Shown here: positions 5,787-15,076 of the stretch, piece after piece
Layout of the letters: each line of letters opens with the position of its first letter
How positions within the stretch are numbered: position 1 is the stretch's first letter
Origin: Pseudomonas sp. B28(2017)
GTDB lineage: Bacteria; Pseudomonadota; Gammaproteobacteria; Pseudomonadales; Pseudomonadaceae
Length of the DNA: 64,000 nt
Direction: 5' to 3'
Assembly (NCBI RefSeq): GCF_002113025.1
Contig: NZ_NEJH01000014.1
Coordinates: 1 to 64,000 of the forward strand
The notes under the pieces: model-generated
What the model saw: only the letters and a program-made list of their open reading frames with translations
Told to the model about the DNA's origin: nothing
Database searches by the model: none
Made by a program: the position numbers and the translations under genes

Positions 5787-8597
5787 TCAGGTCGCCCTAG
5801 CCAGGGTAACGCGGTCCACCAGATAGACTAGACCGTGGTAATCAATGCCGCCATGTTGCGTCAGGCCGATCTCACAAGTGCGACTGGTGGAAATCCCCTC
5901 GCTGCACTGCTGCACCGCGTCCTTGAGCGTGCGCAGCGAGTGGGCGTTCAACTGCGGCGTGGTGAAGCCCTTGTCGCCAGCGAAGCCGCAGCAGTGAATA
6001 CCTTCGGGAATGACCACGTTTTTGCTGCACTTGCGCGCCAGGTCGATCAGCGCCTGGCTTTCCCCCAGGTGTTGGGTGCTGCAGGTCACGTGCACGGCGA
6101 TCGGTGCCTCCTGAGGTGTGAATTCCAGGCGATCCATCAGGTGCGTGCGGATGAAACGCACCGGGTCGTACAGGTCCAGGCGGGCTTCGCCCAGGTCCTG
6201 AACCAGGCGCAAGGTGCACGGGCTGGTGTCGCAGTAGATCGGGTCGAGCCCGCCTCGGCTGGCATGCAGCAAGGCGCCAATCAGCTCCTGGCGTTTGTGT
6301 TCGGCTTGCTCGGCGTAGCCTTTGGACGCGAACGGTTGACCGCAGCACAGGCTGTCCAGGTTGTCCGGGAAAACCACCTGATAACCGGCCTTTTCCAGCA
6401 AGCCTCGGGTCTTGTCGTGCAGTGACATTTGTTCCTTGTCGCCGGCTGCCGGTCCCATGGCCCGTGATACGCACGCGGCCAGGTACACCACCCGCGGGCG
6501 CTCATCGGTGATCGCCGGGCTGAAGCGAATCGGCCGTTCAGGCTGGGGCATCGCGTTGGTCCACTGCGGGATTTGTCCTTTGGACAGTTTGCTCACGGAT
6601 GCGGAAAGCTTTGCCAGTCGCGGCGCTCCCAGCAACAGGCGCGCACCATTGGCGACGTGCAGGGTGAAACGTGCTCCTTGCAGTGCCGTGGCGAAATGTC
6701 CTTCAAGCCAGTTGGCGGTTTTGGTATGCGTTGCCTTCCGGCTGCGCAGCTTTTTCACCAGCTCGCCGGTATTGATGCCGACCGGGCAGCGTTGCGCGCA
6801 CAGGCCGGTGGCGGCACAGGTGTCGATGCCCTGGTATTCGTACGCGGTTTCGAGTTCGGCGGTATTGATGCCGGCGCGTTTTCTCGCCTGAATGTCGCGC
6901 CAGATCACAATGCGTTGGCGCGGGCTCAAGGTCAGGCCTTTCGACGGGCAGACCGGTTCGCAGAAGCCGCATTCGATGCACTTGTCCACAATTTCGTCGG
7001 CGGCCGGCAATGGCTTGAGGTGCTTGAGGTGGATCTGCGGATCTTCGCTGAGCACCACGTCCGGGTTGAGAATGCAGTGGGGGTCGAGCAGACGCTTGAG
7101 TTGCCACATCAACTGGTAGGCATCGCTGCCCCATTCCAGCTCGACGAACGGAGCCATGTTGCGCCCGGTGCCGTGTTCGGCTTTCAGCGAGCCGCCGAAC
7201 TCCACTGCCACCAGTTGCGCCACGTCGTCCATGAACGCCTGATAGCGTGCGACTTCTTGCGCGTTGTTGAAGCCTTGGGTGAAGACGAAGTGCAGATTGC
7301 CTTCCAGCGCGTGTCCGAAAAGGATCGCTTCGTCGTAGTGATGTTTGTCGAACAGCTCGATCAGGCGGTTTACGCCGATGGCCAGTTGTTCGACCGGGAA
7401 GGTGACGTCTTCGATGATTACCGTGGTGCCGGTCTTGCGCACGGCGCCGACGGCAGGGAAGGTGTCTTTGCGGATGGCCCAGAGGCGGGCGTTTTCCTGC
7501 GGGTCTTCAGTGAAGTCGACCTGCTTTTCCACCGGGAACGGCTGCAGCGACGCCATGATCTGCGCCAGTTGTTCGCGCAGCAAGGTGGTCGACGCGGCGC
7601 GGGACTCGATCAGCAAGGCGCAGGCATTGTTCGACAGATGCTGTACGAAAGGCGGCATGCCGGGCTTGTCCTGCACTGAACGCAGGCTGCGTCGGTCCAG
7701 CAGTTCCACGGCCGATACCGGTTGGCTTTTCAATACGGTGACTGCATTGCAGCAGGTCTCGACATCCGGGAACACAATCAGGGCCGAGGCCTTGTTCGGG
7801 TGGTCGATCACTGTGTCGTAGGTCACCGCACTGATGAACCCGAGCGTGCCCTCGGAGCCCACCAGCAAGTGGCTCAAGATATCCACAGGCTCGTCGAAAT
7901 CCACCAGGGCATTGAGCGACAGGCCGGTGGTATTTTTCAGACGGTATTTGTGGCGGATTCTCGCAGCCAGTTCGGCATTGGCGCGGGTCTCGCGCCCCAG
8001 CGTCGCCAGGCGCTCCAGCAGGGCGGCGTGGCTTTGGCGAAACGCCGCGACGCTGGCGGCGTCTTCAGTGTCGAGACGACTGCCATCGGCCAGCACCAGA
8101 CGAATGCCGGCCAGGGTGTGATAGGTGTTTTGCGCCGTGCCGCAGCACATGCCGCTGGCATTGTTGGCGACGATGCCGCCGATTTTGCAGGCATTGATCG
8201 AGGCCGGGTCCGGGCCGATCTTGCGTCCGAACGGCGCCAGCCAGGCGTTGGCCTGGGCACCGATCACGCCGGGTTGCAGGCGGATTTGCGCGCCTTGGTC
8301 GCGGATCTCGCGGCTGTTCCAGTTATCCCCCAGTACGATCAGCACCGAATCGCTGATCGCCTGTCCGGACAAGCTGGTACCGGCGGCGCGGAAGGTCACC
8401 GGCACCCGGTCGCGTTGTGCCAGTTGCAGCAGTGCCACCACTTCGTCTTCGGACTCGACGCGGATCACCAGTTGCGGAATCAAACGATAGAAACTGGCAT
8501 CGGTGCCGAAGGCCAGGGTCGACAGCGGGTCGTCGAAACGTCGCTCTTGAGGAATCAGTTGCCGTACATCATGCAGGAAAGCGGCCGGTAGACTCAT
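5787..8597 (-). CDS. dld: FAD/Fe-S D-lactate dehydrogenase (Dld-II type)
   Basis: A 936-residue two-part oxidoreductase, probably oxidising D-lactate to pyruvate and feeding electrons to the respiratory chain. The N-terminal half is an FAD-binding domain (GTSLSGQA near 73-80, GGIVANNASGM at 140-150, a GSEGTLGF motif further on). The C-terminal half has two 4Fe-4S motifs (CIECGFCEPVCP near 540 and CAATGLCAQRCP near 593) and two CCG-type modules (LCCGQPF near 749, HCCGFAG near 867). The start is the ATG at 8595-8597, which overlaps the lutC stop (ATGA) and has GGAGG upstream; a longer frame only reads through lutC. The substrate is inferred from the operon; a glycolate-oxidase-like activity is the alternative. 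Confidence 0.88.
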   Translation of the reverse strand: MSLPAAFLHDVRQLIPQERRFDDPLSTLAFGTDASFYRLIPQLVIRVESEDEVVALLQLAQRDRVPVTFRAAGTSLSGQAISDSVLIVLGDNWNSREIRDQGAQIRLQPGVIGAQANAWLAPFGRKIGPDPASINACKIGGIVANNASGMCCGTAQNTYHTLAGIRLVLADGSRLDTEDAASVAAFRQSHAALLERLATLGRETRANAELAARIRHKYRLKNTTGLSLNALVDFDEPVDILSHLLVGSEGTLGFISAVTYDTVIDHPNKASALIVFPDVETCCNAVTVLKSQPVSAVELLDRRSLRSVQDKPGMPPFVQHLSNNACALLIESRAASTTLLREQLAQIMASLQPFPVEKQVDFTEDPQENARLWAIRKDTFPAVGAVRKTGTTVIIEDVTFPVEQLAIGVNRLIELFDKHHYDEAILFGHALEGNLHFVFTQGFNNAQEVARYQAFMDDVAQLVAVEFGGSLKAEHGTGRNMAPFVELEWGSDAYQLMWQLKRLLDPHCILNPDVVLSEDPQIHLKHLKPLPAADEIVDKCIECGFCEPVCPSKGLTLSPRQRIVIWRDIQARKRAGINTAELETAYEYQGIDTCAATGLCAQRCPVGINTGELVKKLRSRKATHTKTANWLEGHFATALQGARFTLHVANGARLLLGAPRLAKLSASVSKLSKGQIPQWTNAMPQPERPIRFSPAITDERPRVVYLAACVSRAMGPAAGDKEQMSLHDKTRGLLEKAGYQVVFPDNLDSLCCGQPFASKGYAEQAEHKRQELIGALLHASRGGLDPIYCDTSPCTLRLVQDLGEARLDLYDPVRFIRTHLMDRLEFTPQEAPIAVHVTCSTQHLGESQALIDLARKCSKNVVIPEGIHCCGFAGDKGFTTPQLNAHSLRTLKDAVQQCSEGISTSRTCEIGLTQHGGIDYHGLVYLVDRVTLARAT

Positions 8598-9265
8598 TTG
8601 TCCTCCAGGATCAACACCACCAGGTCTTTCGGACCGTGGGCGCCGTACGCCAGCACTTGCTCGATGTCGGCGGTTTTCGACGGGCCGGACACCAGCAACG
8701 CATTGGTCGGCATGCCCTGCGCCCATTCGAATTCCTGCTGTACCTGATAGAAGTTGTCGCGGATTTCGCTGGCCTTGAGCAGGGCGAAATGCACCGGTGG
8801 CGCGAGGCTCATCAAGCGCGGTTCTTCCCGGGTCGGCCAGAGAATCAGGCTGCCGGTTGCCGCGATGGCGCCGAGGGTGCCGGTCAGACTCGCCGGCGTG
8901 TCGTTGAACAGTTCGGCTTTCCATTCCTCAACCGGGCGGTCGTAGGCCTTGAGCATCGGCAGGCCAGGATTTTTCGCCCAGTGCTGTGTGATCCGTTGAC
9001 CGTGGGGCGTGGTTGGTGCGATCAGCAGACTCGGCAACTGGCGGTCTCGCAGCAATTGCGCGAGGAGCCTCGGCCACTCTTCGCCGGACGTCAGATGGAT
9101 TTCCGTGTGCACCGCTTCCATCAGTTTGCGCAGTTGTGCAATGCGTTGTTCAGGCGCGTAGGTGTAAGGCTGGGTCACCAGGTCGACATCAAAGTTGTCG
9201 GCCACCGGTGTGGTGCCTGTCAGACTTTTACGCAGTTTGGCGAGGATATTTTGCTTGGCGCTCAT
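8594..9265 (-). CDS. lutC: L-lactate utilisation protein LutC (LUD domain)
   Basis: A 223-residue single-domain LUD (DUF162) protein, third subunit of the LutABC (LldEFG, YkgEFG) L-lactate oxidation complex. It contains SKTADIEQVLAYGAHGPKD near the C terminus, typical of the family. Its start codon overlaps the lutB stop (TGATG) and its stop overlaps the dld start (ATGA), so translation is coupled along the operon. No Fe-S motif is present, as expected. Confidence 0.9.
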   Translation of the reverse strand: MSAKQNILAKLRKSLTGTTPVADNFDVDLVTQPYTYAPEQRIAQLRKLMEAVHTEIHLTSGEEWPRLLAQLLRDRQLPSLLIAPTTPHGQRITQHWAKNPGLPMLKAYDRPVEEWKAELFNDTPASLTGTLGAIAATGSLILWPTREEPRLMSLAPPVHFALLKASEIRDNFYQVQQEFEWAQGMPTNALLVSGPSKTADIEQVLAYGAHGPKDLVVLILEDK

Positions 9266-10719
9266 CAGCGGTCTCCCTGTTTGGCCAAGTGCTCGCGGGC
9301 CATGTCATGCAGTGAGCGGGCGGCGGGTTTTGGTGCGCTGTGGTTTTGCGTCCAAGGGCCGAGATTGCTCGGTGTGAGGGCACGCAAACGGGTGGCGAAG
9401 AGCCCGAACAGGCGATACAGCGTCGGCGAGCTGTTGAGCTTCGCCCAGGCGTTCCAGATGAACCGCTCCTTGCGCGAATACTTGCTGCCCTGGCCTCGCA
9501 TCACTTGATTGGGGCTGTCCGGGGCCTTGACGTTTTCTTCCCGCAGGCGCCGCAGCAGCGAAGGGATCGGGATTTTCACCGGGCAGACTTCCCCGCAGGC
9601 GCCGCACAGCGAAGAAGCGCTCGGGTGATCCGGGACTTTCGCCAGGCCAACCATGTGCGGGGTGACGATTTTTCCGATAGGGCCGGGGTAAACCTCGCCA
9701 TAGGCATGGCCGCCGATTCGGGTATACACCGGGCAATGATTCATACAGGCGCCACAGCGGATGCAGTTCAGGGTCTGGCGCAATTCGCTGTCGGCAAAGG
9801 CCTGGCTGCGACCATTGTCGAGCAGCACAAGGTGCACTTCCTGCGGACCGTCGAGTTCATGGGCCTTGCGCGGGCCGGAGATCATGTTGACGTAAGTGGT
9901 GATCGGGATGCCCAGGGCCGAACGGGTCAGCAGCGACAGCAGCGGCACCACATCGCGCAGGTTTTCCACGACTTTTTCGATACCGGTGACGGCAATGTGT
10001 ACCGGCGGCACAGTGGTGGTCATTCGGCCGTTGCCTTCGTTTTCCACCAGCAGCAGGGTGCCGGTTTCGGCCACTGCGAAGTTGACACCGGAGACGCCGA
10101 TGTCCGCTTCGAAGAATTTCTGCCGCAAGACCTTGCGACCGATCTGAATGAGTTGGTCAACGTCCTTGGTGTATTCCACCCCAAGTTTGTCGTGGAACAA
10201 GGACGCGACCTGACCGGCATTCTTGTGGATCGCCGGCATGATTATGTGTGAAGGCTTCTCGTGGTCGAGCTGGACGATGTATTCCCCCATGTCGGACTCC
10301 AGGCATTCAATGCCTTGAGCCTCGAGGAAATGGTTCATCTCCATCTCTTCGCTGACCATCGATTTGCCCTTGATCACTTGCCGCCCCTCGTGAGCGCGGA
10401 TGATCGAGAGGACGATGCCATTGGCTTCGTCCACCGTTTCCGCCCAGTGCACTGTTACACCGTTGCGGGTCAGGTTCTGTTCCAGTTGCTCGAGCAGCTC
10501 GGGCAACTTGGATAACGCACGGGCACGGACTGCATTGCCCAGTGCACGCAAATGTTCTCTTTCGTGGGCATCGCTGAAAGCCGCTGCCCGTTTGCTCATC
10601 AGTGAATCCATCGCCTTGCGAAAGTTGTTTCGCAATTGCGCGTCACCCAACGCTTGGTGGGCGCGGGTGCGGAAATCTTCTTCTACGGCAACCGTAGGAA
10701 TAATCGTGGAAGTGCTCAT
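9265..10719 (-). CDS. lutB: L-lactate utilisation iron-sulfur protein LutB
   Basis: A 484-residue protein: an N-terminal LUD-type domain, then a ferredoxin-like region with two 4Fe-4S motifs (CIRCGACMNHCP near residue 318, CGACGEVCPVKIP near 372), and a C-terminal tail. It is the electron-transfer subunit of the LutABC complex converting L-lactate to pyruvate at the inner membrane face. The ATG at 10717-10719 overlaps the lutA stop; a 33-residue upstream extension in the same frame lies inside lutA and is rejected. Confidence 0.93.
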   Translation of the reverse strand: MSTSTIIPTVAVEEDFRTRAHQALGDAQLRNNFRKAMDSLMSKRAAAFSDAHEREHLRALGNAVRARALSKLPELLEQLEQNLTRNGVTVHWAETVDEANGIVLSIIRAHEGRQVIKGKSMVSEEMEMNHFLEAQGIECLESDMGEYIVQLDHEKPSHIIMPAIHKNAGQVASLFHDKLGVEYTKDVDQLIQIGRKVLRQKFFEADIGVSGVNFAVAETGTLLLVENEGNGRMTTTVPPVHIAVTGIEKVVENLRDVVPLLSLLTRSALGIPITTYVNMISGPRKAHELDGPQEVHLVLLDNGRSQAFADSELRQTLNCIRCGACMNHCPVYTRIGGHAYGEVYPGPIGKIVTPHMVGLAKVPDHPSASSLCGACGEVCPVKIPIPSLLRRLREENVKAPDSPNQVMRGQGSKYSRKERFIWNAWAKLNSSPTLYRLFGLFATRLRALTPSNLGPWTQNHSAPKPAARSLHDMAREHLAKQGDR

Positions 10720-11540
10720 CGGGCACCTCCGGTACGCTGCCAAAGGAAACTGGCCAGATGCTGGCCGCGCAACGCTTCCTGCTGTTTTTCCAGCGAGCCG
10801 TTGATGTTCATCAAACAACCGCAGTCGGCACTCAACACCTTGTGCGCGCCGGACTCCTTCAACGCCCGGGTCTTGTCAGCCACCATCGCGCCGGAAATGT
10901 CTGGCATACGGACGCTGAATGTCCCGCCGAAGCCACAACACTCACTTTCGTGATCGTGATTGACCCGCTCCACATTGCTCAACTGCGACAACAATTCACG
11001 GCCATGCAGGTGGGTGTTCATTTCACGGCGTGCCGAGCACGAGGTGTGCAGCGCCACTTTTACCGGTTCACCGCTGTCCTTGAGTTGTACCTTGCAGACA
11101 AACAACAGGAACTCGGCCAGCTCAAAGGTTCTGGCGGCTAGCGCCTGAACCTGTTTCAACGTCTGTGGCTCGTCCTTGAACAAGTCGGCGTAATGCTCGC
11201 GGAGCATGCCCGCGCAGGAGCCCGACGGCACCACCACCGGATAGTCGCCAGCGAACAGCGCCAGTTGCGAGCGCGCCACGGTCCGTGCCTGCTCGGTGTA
11301 ACCCGAGGTGTAGGCCGGTTGGCCACAGCAGCTTTGCCCTTGCGGGTACTCGACACGAATGCCTTCGCGCTCCAGCAGGTGGATCGCATCCATCCCGGCC
11401 TCGGGGTAGAACAGATCGACCACGCAGGTCCCGAACAGGTAGACCCGTGACGGTTTCTCGCTGGGATATTGCCGAGGCTCGGGCAGTGGCGGGGCGACAC
11501 GGGTCGCATTCGGCACAGCGTTGTAAAAAAGCTCGCTCAT
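10716..11540 (-). CDS. lutA: L-lactate utilisation protein LutA (CCG domains)
   Basis: A 274-residue protein with two cysteine-rich CCG modules (SCCGQPAYTSGYTEQA and ECCGFGGTFSVRMPD), plus CLMN near the C terminus, as in heterodisulfide-reductase-like subunits. It is the first subunit of LutABC. It begins the tightly overlapping lutA-lutB-lutC-dld cluster. The ribosome site is weak (GAGA). A 145-nt gap with two hairpins separates it from lldP upstream. Confidence 0.92.
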   Translation of the reverse strand: MSELFYNAVPNATRVAPPLPEPRQYPSEKPSRVYLFGTCVVDLFYPEAGMDAIHLLEREGIRVEYPQGQSCCGQPAYTSGYTEQARTVARSQLALFAGDYPVVVPSGSCAGMLREHYADLFKDEPQTLKQVQALAARTFELAEFLLFVCKVQLKDSGEPVKVALHTSCSARREMNTHLHGRELLSQLSNVERVNHDHESECCGFGGTFSVRMPDISGAMVADKTRALKESGAHKVLSADCGCLMNINGSLEKQQEALRGQHLASFLWQRTGGAR

Positions 11541-11575
11541 CAGGCGTGTCTCTCGGCCGGTTATCCGTCCGCTGA

Positions 11576-11660
11576 GGCTGCTGAATATAGAGAGAGTTGC
11601 TTTCAGCAGCCTTACAGACCGGGTTGTGAATTGCTGACGCCGGAATCACGAACCGGCGTC
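11576..11660 (-). promoter_or_regulatory. Two hairpins between lldP and lutA
   Basis: GGCTGCTGAA (11576-11585) pairs with TTCAGCAGCC (11602-11611), and GACGCCGG (11636-11643) pairs with CCGGCGTC (11653-11660). Neither has a strong T run on the minus strand. They may stabilise the lldP message or reduce read-through into lutA, setting different permease and enzyme levels. Confidence 0.55.
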
Positions 11661-11685
11661 GGTTATTTCCATGTCGCTTGTCGTC

Positions 11686-13380
11686 TTAGTGCACCAGCAT
11701 GCCGGTGAACCAGTAGGCCTGGGCCAGGGTGATCAGGCCGACAATCGTTGCAAAGAATAGGCTGTGCTTGAGGGTGAAGCGGAACAGATCCGATTCCTTG
11801 CCCACCAGACCGGTTGCGGCGCAGGCCACGGCGATCGACTGTGGCGAGATCATCTTGCCGGTCACGCCGCCGCTGGTGTTAGCCGCCACCAGCAAGGTGT
11901 CGTTGACACCGATCTGGTGTGCGGTGGTCGCTTGCAGCGAACTGAACAGGGCGTTGGACGACGTATCGGAACCGGTGAGGAACACGCCCAGCCAGCCGAG
12001 GAACGGCGAGAAGAACGGGAACGCCGCGCCCGTCGCTGCCAGTACCAGGGCCATGGTCGAGGACATGCCCGAGTAGTTGGTCACGAAGGCAAACGCCAGC
12101 ACCATGCCGATGGACAGGATCGGCCAGCGCAGTTCGTAGAAGGTCTCTTTAAAAGTGGTCAGGCCAGTTTTGAGGTTGATCTTCAGCACTAGCATCGAGA
12201 TCAGCGCCGAGAAGAAAATCGCCGTGCCGGTGGCGGAAATCGGGTCCAGTTTGAACACTGCCGGAATGGCGGTTGGCGTAGCCACGATTGGCGCGGTCTT
12301 GATGACCAGTTGATCCAGGTGCGGGATGGCAAAGTTGAACACAAAGCTGTACATCGAGCCGCCGGCGGCAAACATGGCCTTGAACGGCTTCAGGGTCCAG
12401 AGGGTGACCAGTACGGTGAGAATCAGGAATGGCGACCAGGCCTTGAAAATTTCCCCGAGGCTGTAGGGCGATGCCACGGTGGTGCGCTTCTGGCCGAAAC
12501 CACCGGCGCTGGCGCTCACCACGGAGGCCGAGACGGCGCCGACGATGTGTTGGCCGGCGGCGCGTTTCGGTTGCCAGACTTTCAGGAACAGGGTCAGGGC
12601 AATCAGGCTGGCCAGGGCCGAGGTGATGTCCGGCAGTTCCGGGCCGATGAAGTTCGAGGTGAAGTACTGGGTCAGGGCAAAGCTCAAGCCGGCCACCAGG
12701 GCTGCCGGCCAGGTTTCCCGCACGCCGCGCAGGCCATCCATCATGAACACCAGCCAGAACGGCACGAACATCGACAGCAGCGGCAGTTGGCGACCGGTCA
12801 TGGCGCCGATCTTGAAAGCGTCGATGCCGGTCACTTGCCCGGCGACAATGATCGGGATGCCCAGGGCGCCGAAGGCAACCGGTGCGGTGTTTGCGATCAG
12901 GCACAAGCCGGCGGCGTACAGCGGGTTGAAACCCAGTCCTACCAGCAGGGCCGCGGTAATCGCCACCGGTGCACCAAAGCCGGCGGCTCCTTCGAGGAAG
13001 GCGCCGAAGCAGAAACCAATCAGCAGGACCTGCAGGCGCTGGTCATCGGTGATCGACAGCACCGAGCTGCGGATAACTTCAAACTGGCCGCTCTTGACCG
13101 TCAGTTTGTAGAGGAACACCGCTGCCACAATGATCCAGGCAATCGGCCACAGGCCATAGGCGAAGCCATACCCGGCGGCGGCGAACGCCATATCGACCGG
13201 CATCTGGAAGGCGAAGATCGCTACCAGAATCGACAAAGCCAGGGTGATACTGCCGGCGACATGCCCTTTGAGGCGGAACACGGCCAAAGCCAGGAAGAAA
13301 AATACGATGGGGATAACGGCTGCGAGTGCGGACAGGCCGAGGCTGCCGAGCGGGGTATAGAGCTGTTGCCAGGTTTGCAT
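11686..13380 (-). CDS. lldP: L-lactate permease
   Basis: A 564-residue polytopic inner-membrane protein of the lactate permease family (LctP/LldP), with about 12-14 hydrophobic segments and normal family length. Conserved stretches include FLEGAAGFGAPVAITAALLVGLGF near residues 130-155 and GSDTSSNALFSSLQ near the C-terminal third. It takes up lactate, probably with protons, and probably glycolate. It is the first gene of the leftward lactate operon; an LldR-type operator lies about 53 nt upstream of its start. Confidence 0.95.
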   Translation of the reverse strand: MQTWQQLYTPLGSLGLSALAAVIPIVFFFLALAVFRLKGHVAGSITLALSILVAIFAFQMPVDMAFAAAGYGFAYGLWPIAWIIVAAVFLYKLTVKSGQFEVIRSSVLSITDDQRLQVLLIGFCFGAFLEGAAGFGAPVAITAALLVGLGFNPLYAAGLCLIANTAPVAFGALGIPIIVAGQVTGIDAFKIGAMTGRQLPLLSMFVPFWLVFMMDGLRGVRETWPAALVAGLSFALTQYFTSNFIGPELPDITSALASLIALTLFLKVWQPKRAAGQHIVGAVSASVVSASAGGFGQKRTTVASPYSLGEIFKAWSPFLILTVLVTLWTLKPFKAMFAAGGSMYSFVFNFAIPHLDQLVIKTAPIVATPTAIPAVFKLDPISATGTAIFFSALISMLVLKINLKTGLTTFKETFYELRWPILSIGMVLAFAFVTNYSGMSSTMALVLAATGAAFPFFSPFLGWLGVFLTGSDTSSNALFSSLQATTAHQIGVNDTLLVAANTSGGVTGKMISPQSIAVACAATGLVGKESDLFRFTLKHSLFFATIVGLITLAQAYWFTGMLVH

Positions 13381-13432
13381 ATGGGGTGGCCCCTAATTGT
13401 TGTTGGTCAGGCACTGATCAGCGTTCTTGGAT

Positions 13433-13449
13433 AATTGGTAAGACCAATT
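13433..13449. promoter_or_regulatory. LldR operator 1
   Basis: The palindrome AATTGGTAAGACCAATT contains TGGTAAGACCA, a full match to the FadR-family consensus TNGTNNNACNA. It lies just upstream of lldP, in the lldP-lldR divergent region. Confidence 0.8.
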
Positions 13450-13546
13450 TACAATCGCTGTTGGCTAGGGTAAAAGCCTTGTAGGCGGTGTGTCAATTTG
13501 CCGCCCTAAAACTTTTGTCTTATGCAAAGTGCGCAGGCCGTCTGAC

Positions 13547-13557
13547 TGGTATGACCA
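13547..13557. promoter_or_regulatory. LldR operator 2
   Basis: TGGTATGACCA is a second full match to TNGTNNNACNA, 111 nt from operator 1 and 85 nt upstream of lldR. Two spaced operators suggest looping or joint control of both divergent promoters. Confidence 0.75.
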
Positions 13558-13641
13558 AATGCGCTGTGGCAGGTGCTGGCGCGGCGCCGATAGGCCAGAA
13601 TAGAGCCCCGGCGAACCGTCGGATCGTGGAGAAATCGAGTT

Positions 13642-14409
13642 ATGGGGTTTGATCAAATTCGTCAGCGCCGTTTGTCTGACGATATTGTCGAGCAGCTTGA
13701 GGGCATGATCCTCGAGGGCACGTTGAAGGCGGGTGAGCGTTTGCCGGCCGAGCGTGCGTTGGCCGAACAATTTGGCGTGTCACGCCCTTCGTTGCGCGAA
13801 GCCATTCAGAAACTGACCGCCAAGGGATTGCTGGTCAGTCGCCAGGGAGGCGGCAACTATGTAGTGGAATCACTGGGGAGCACCTTCAGTGATCCTTTGT
13901 TGCATCTGCTGGAAAGCAACCCCGAGGCGCAACGCGATCTGCTGGAGTTTCGTCATACGCTGGAAGCGTCCTGCGCCTACTACGCGGCGTTGCGTGCCAC
14001 TGATGTGGATCGCGAGCGACTGACCGCGGCATTCAACGAATTACAGGACTGCTATTCGCGTCACGAAGAGGTGAGCCGTGCCGAAGAGGGGGCTGCGGAC
14101 GCAAGGTTTCACCTGGCGATTGCCGAGGCCAGCCACAATGCCGTGTTGCTGCACACCATTCGCGGGCTGTTCGACCTGCTCAAGCGCAATGTGGTGACCA
14201 ACATCGGTGGCATGTACAAGCAACGTACCGAAACCCGCGACATGTTGATCACGCAGCATCGGGAGTTGTATCAGGCGATTATCGAAGGGCAGGCGGAGCA
14301 AGCGCGGGAGGTTTCCAGCCGACACATTTTGTATGTGCAGGAAGTGCTGGAAGAAGTGCGTCAGGAGGTGCAGCGCATGGCCCGGGCGGAGCGACGCAAG
14401 GGGATGTGA
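13642..14409 (+). CDS. lldR: Lactate-responsive GntR/FadR-family regulator LldR
   Basis: A 255-residue transcription factor. The N-terminal winged helix (residues 8-75, with LPAERALAEQFGVSRPSLREAIQKL) is typical of the GntR family; the C-terminal all-helical FCD domain (about 90-230) carries the metal and ligand histidine pattern (ARFHLAIAEASHN). It is divergent from lldP and is expected to repress the lactate genes until lactate binds. The start has GGAG upstream. Confidence 0.92.
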   Translation: MGFDQIRQRRLSDDIVEQLEGMILEGTLKAGERLPAERALAEQFGVSRPSLREAIQKLTAKGLLVSRQGGGNYVVESLGSTFSDPLLHLLESNPEAQRDLLEFRHTLEASCAYYAALRATDVDRERLTAAFNELQDCYSRHEEVSRAEEGAADARFHLAIAEASHNAVLLHTIRGLFDLLKRNVVTNIGGMYKQRTETRDMLITQHRELYQAIIEGQAEQAREVSSRHILYVQEVLEEVRQEVQRMARAERRKGM

Positions 14410-14422
14410 GGCGCTAGTTTAA

Positions 14423-14454
14423 TTGTGGCGAGGGAGCACGCTCCCTCGCCACAA
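14423..14454. repeat. REP-like palindrome between lldR and smpB
   Basis: TTGTGGCGAGGGAGC (14423-14437) pairs perfectly with its complement at 14440-14454 around AC. It lies between two convergent genes and may stop transcription from both; the sequence is of the Pseudomonas REP type. Confidence 0.8.
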
Positions 14455-14475
14455 TGCAGCATCAAAGCAGGAAAA

Positions 14476-14958
14476 TTACTCTTCCTTGCCCTTGTTGCGC
14501 ACAGCGCGCTGCAATTCGCGACCGGCGTCGCGTTCGCGCTCGGTGTCACGCTTGTCGTATTCCTTCTTGCCCTTGCCCAGAGCGATCTCGCACTTGACCA
14601 TGTGCTTGCTCCAGTACCAGGACAGGCACACGCAGGCGTAACCCTTTTGCTGCACGGCAGCGGAGAGTTTTTCCAGCTCGCGCCGATTGAGCAGCAATTT
14701 ACGGGTGCGGACCGGATCAGCGATGACGTGGGTACTGGCGGTCGTCAGTGGCGTGATGTGACTGCCGAGCAGCCAGGCTTCGCCATCCTTGAGCAGTACG
14801 TAGCTGTCGACCAGCTGCAACTTGCTTGCCCGCAGACTTTTTACTTCCCAGCCGGCCAGGACCAGACCAGCCTCGAACCGATGTTCGATGAAGTAATCGT
14901 GTCGCGCCTTTTTATTTTGCGCGATGGTCCCTGTTGGGTGTTTCTTCTGTTTAGCCAT
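14476..14958 (-). CDS. smpB: SsrA-binding protein SmpB
   Basis: A 160-residue small basic protein, the partner of tmRNA in ribosome rescue. It has the SmpB core (NKKARHDYFIEHRFEAGLVL, GWEVKSLRASK, a GSHITPL stretch) and the disordered basic C-terminal tail (KGKKEYDKRDTERERD) that enters the empty mRNA channel. The start is the ATG at 14956-14958, giving MAKQKKHP as in relatives; the 77-residue upstream extension is non-coding in character. ssrA lies about 10 kb away. Confidence 0.97.
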   Translation of the reverse strand: MAKQKKHPTGTIAQNKKARHDYFIEHRFEAGLVLAGWEVKSLRASKLQLVDSYVLLKDGEAWLLGSHITPLTTASTHVIADPVRTRKLLLNRRELEKLSAAVQQKGYACVCLSWYWSKHMVKCEIALGKGKKEYDKRDTERERDAGRELQRAVRNKGKEE

Positions 14959-15076
14959 AGGGGCGGCATTATAGGGAGTTGCACGCGAGTCGGCTACGGT
15001 GTTGCTGCGTGCTTGAGCAGGTTGATTGAATCCCGGACAATGCGGCCTCTTTTTTGAACGCTTGGGCGTGATATCG

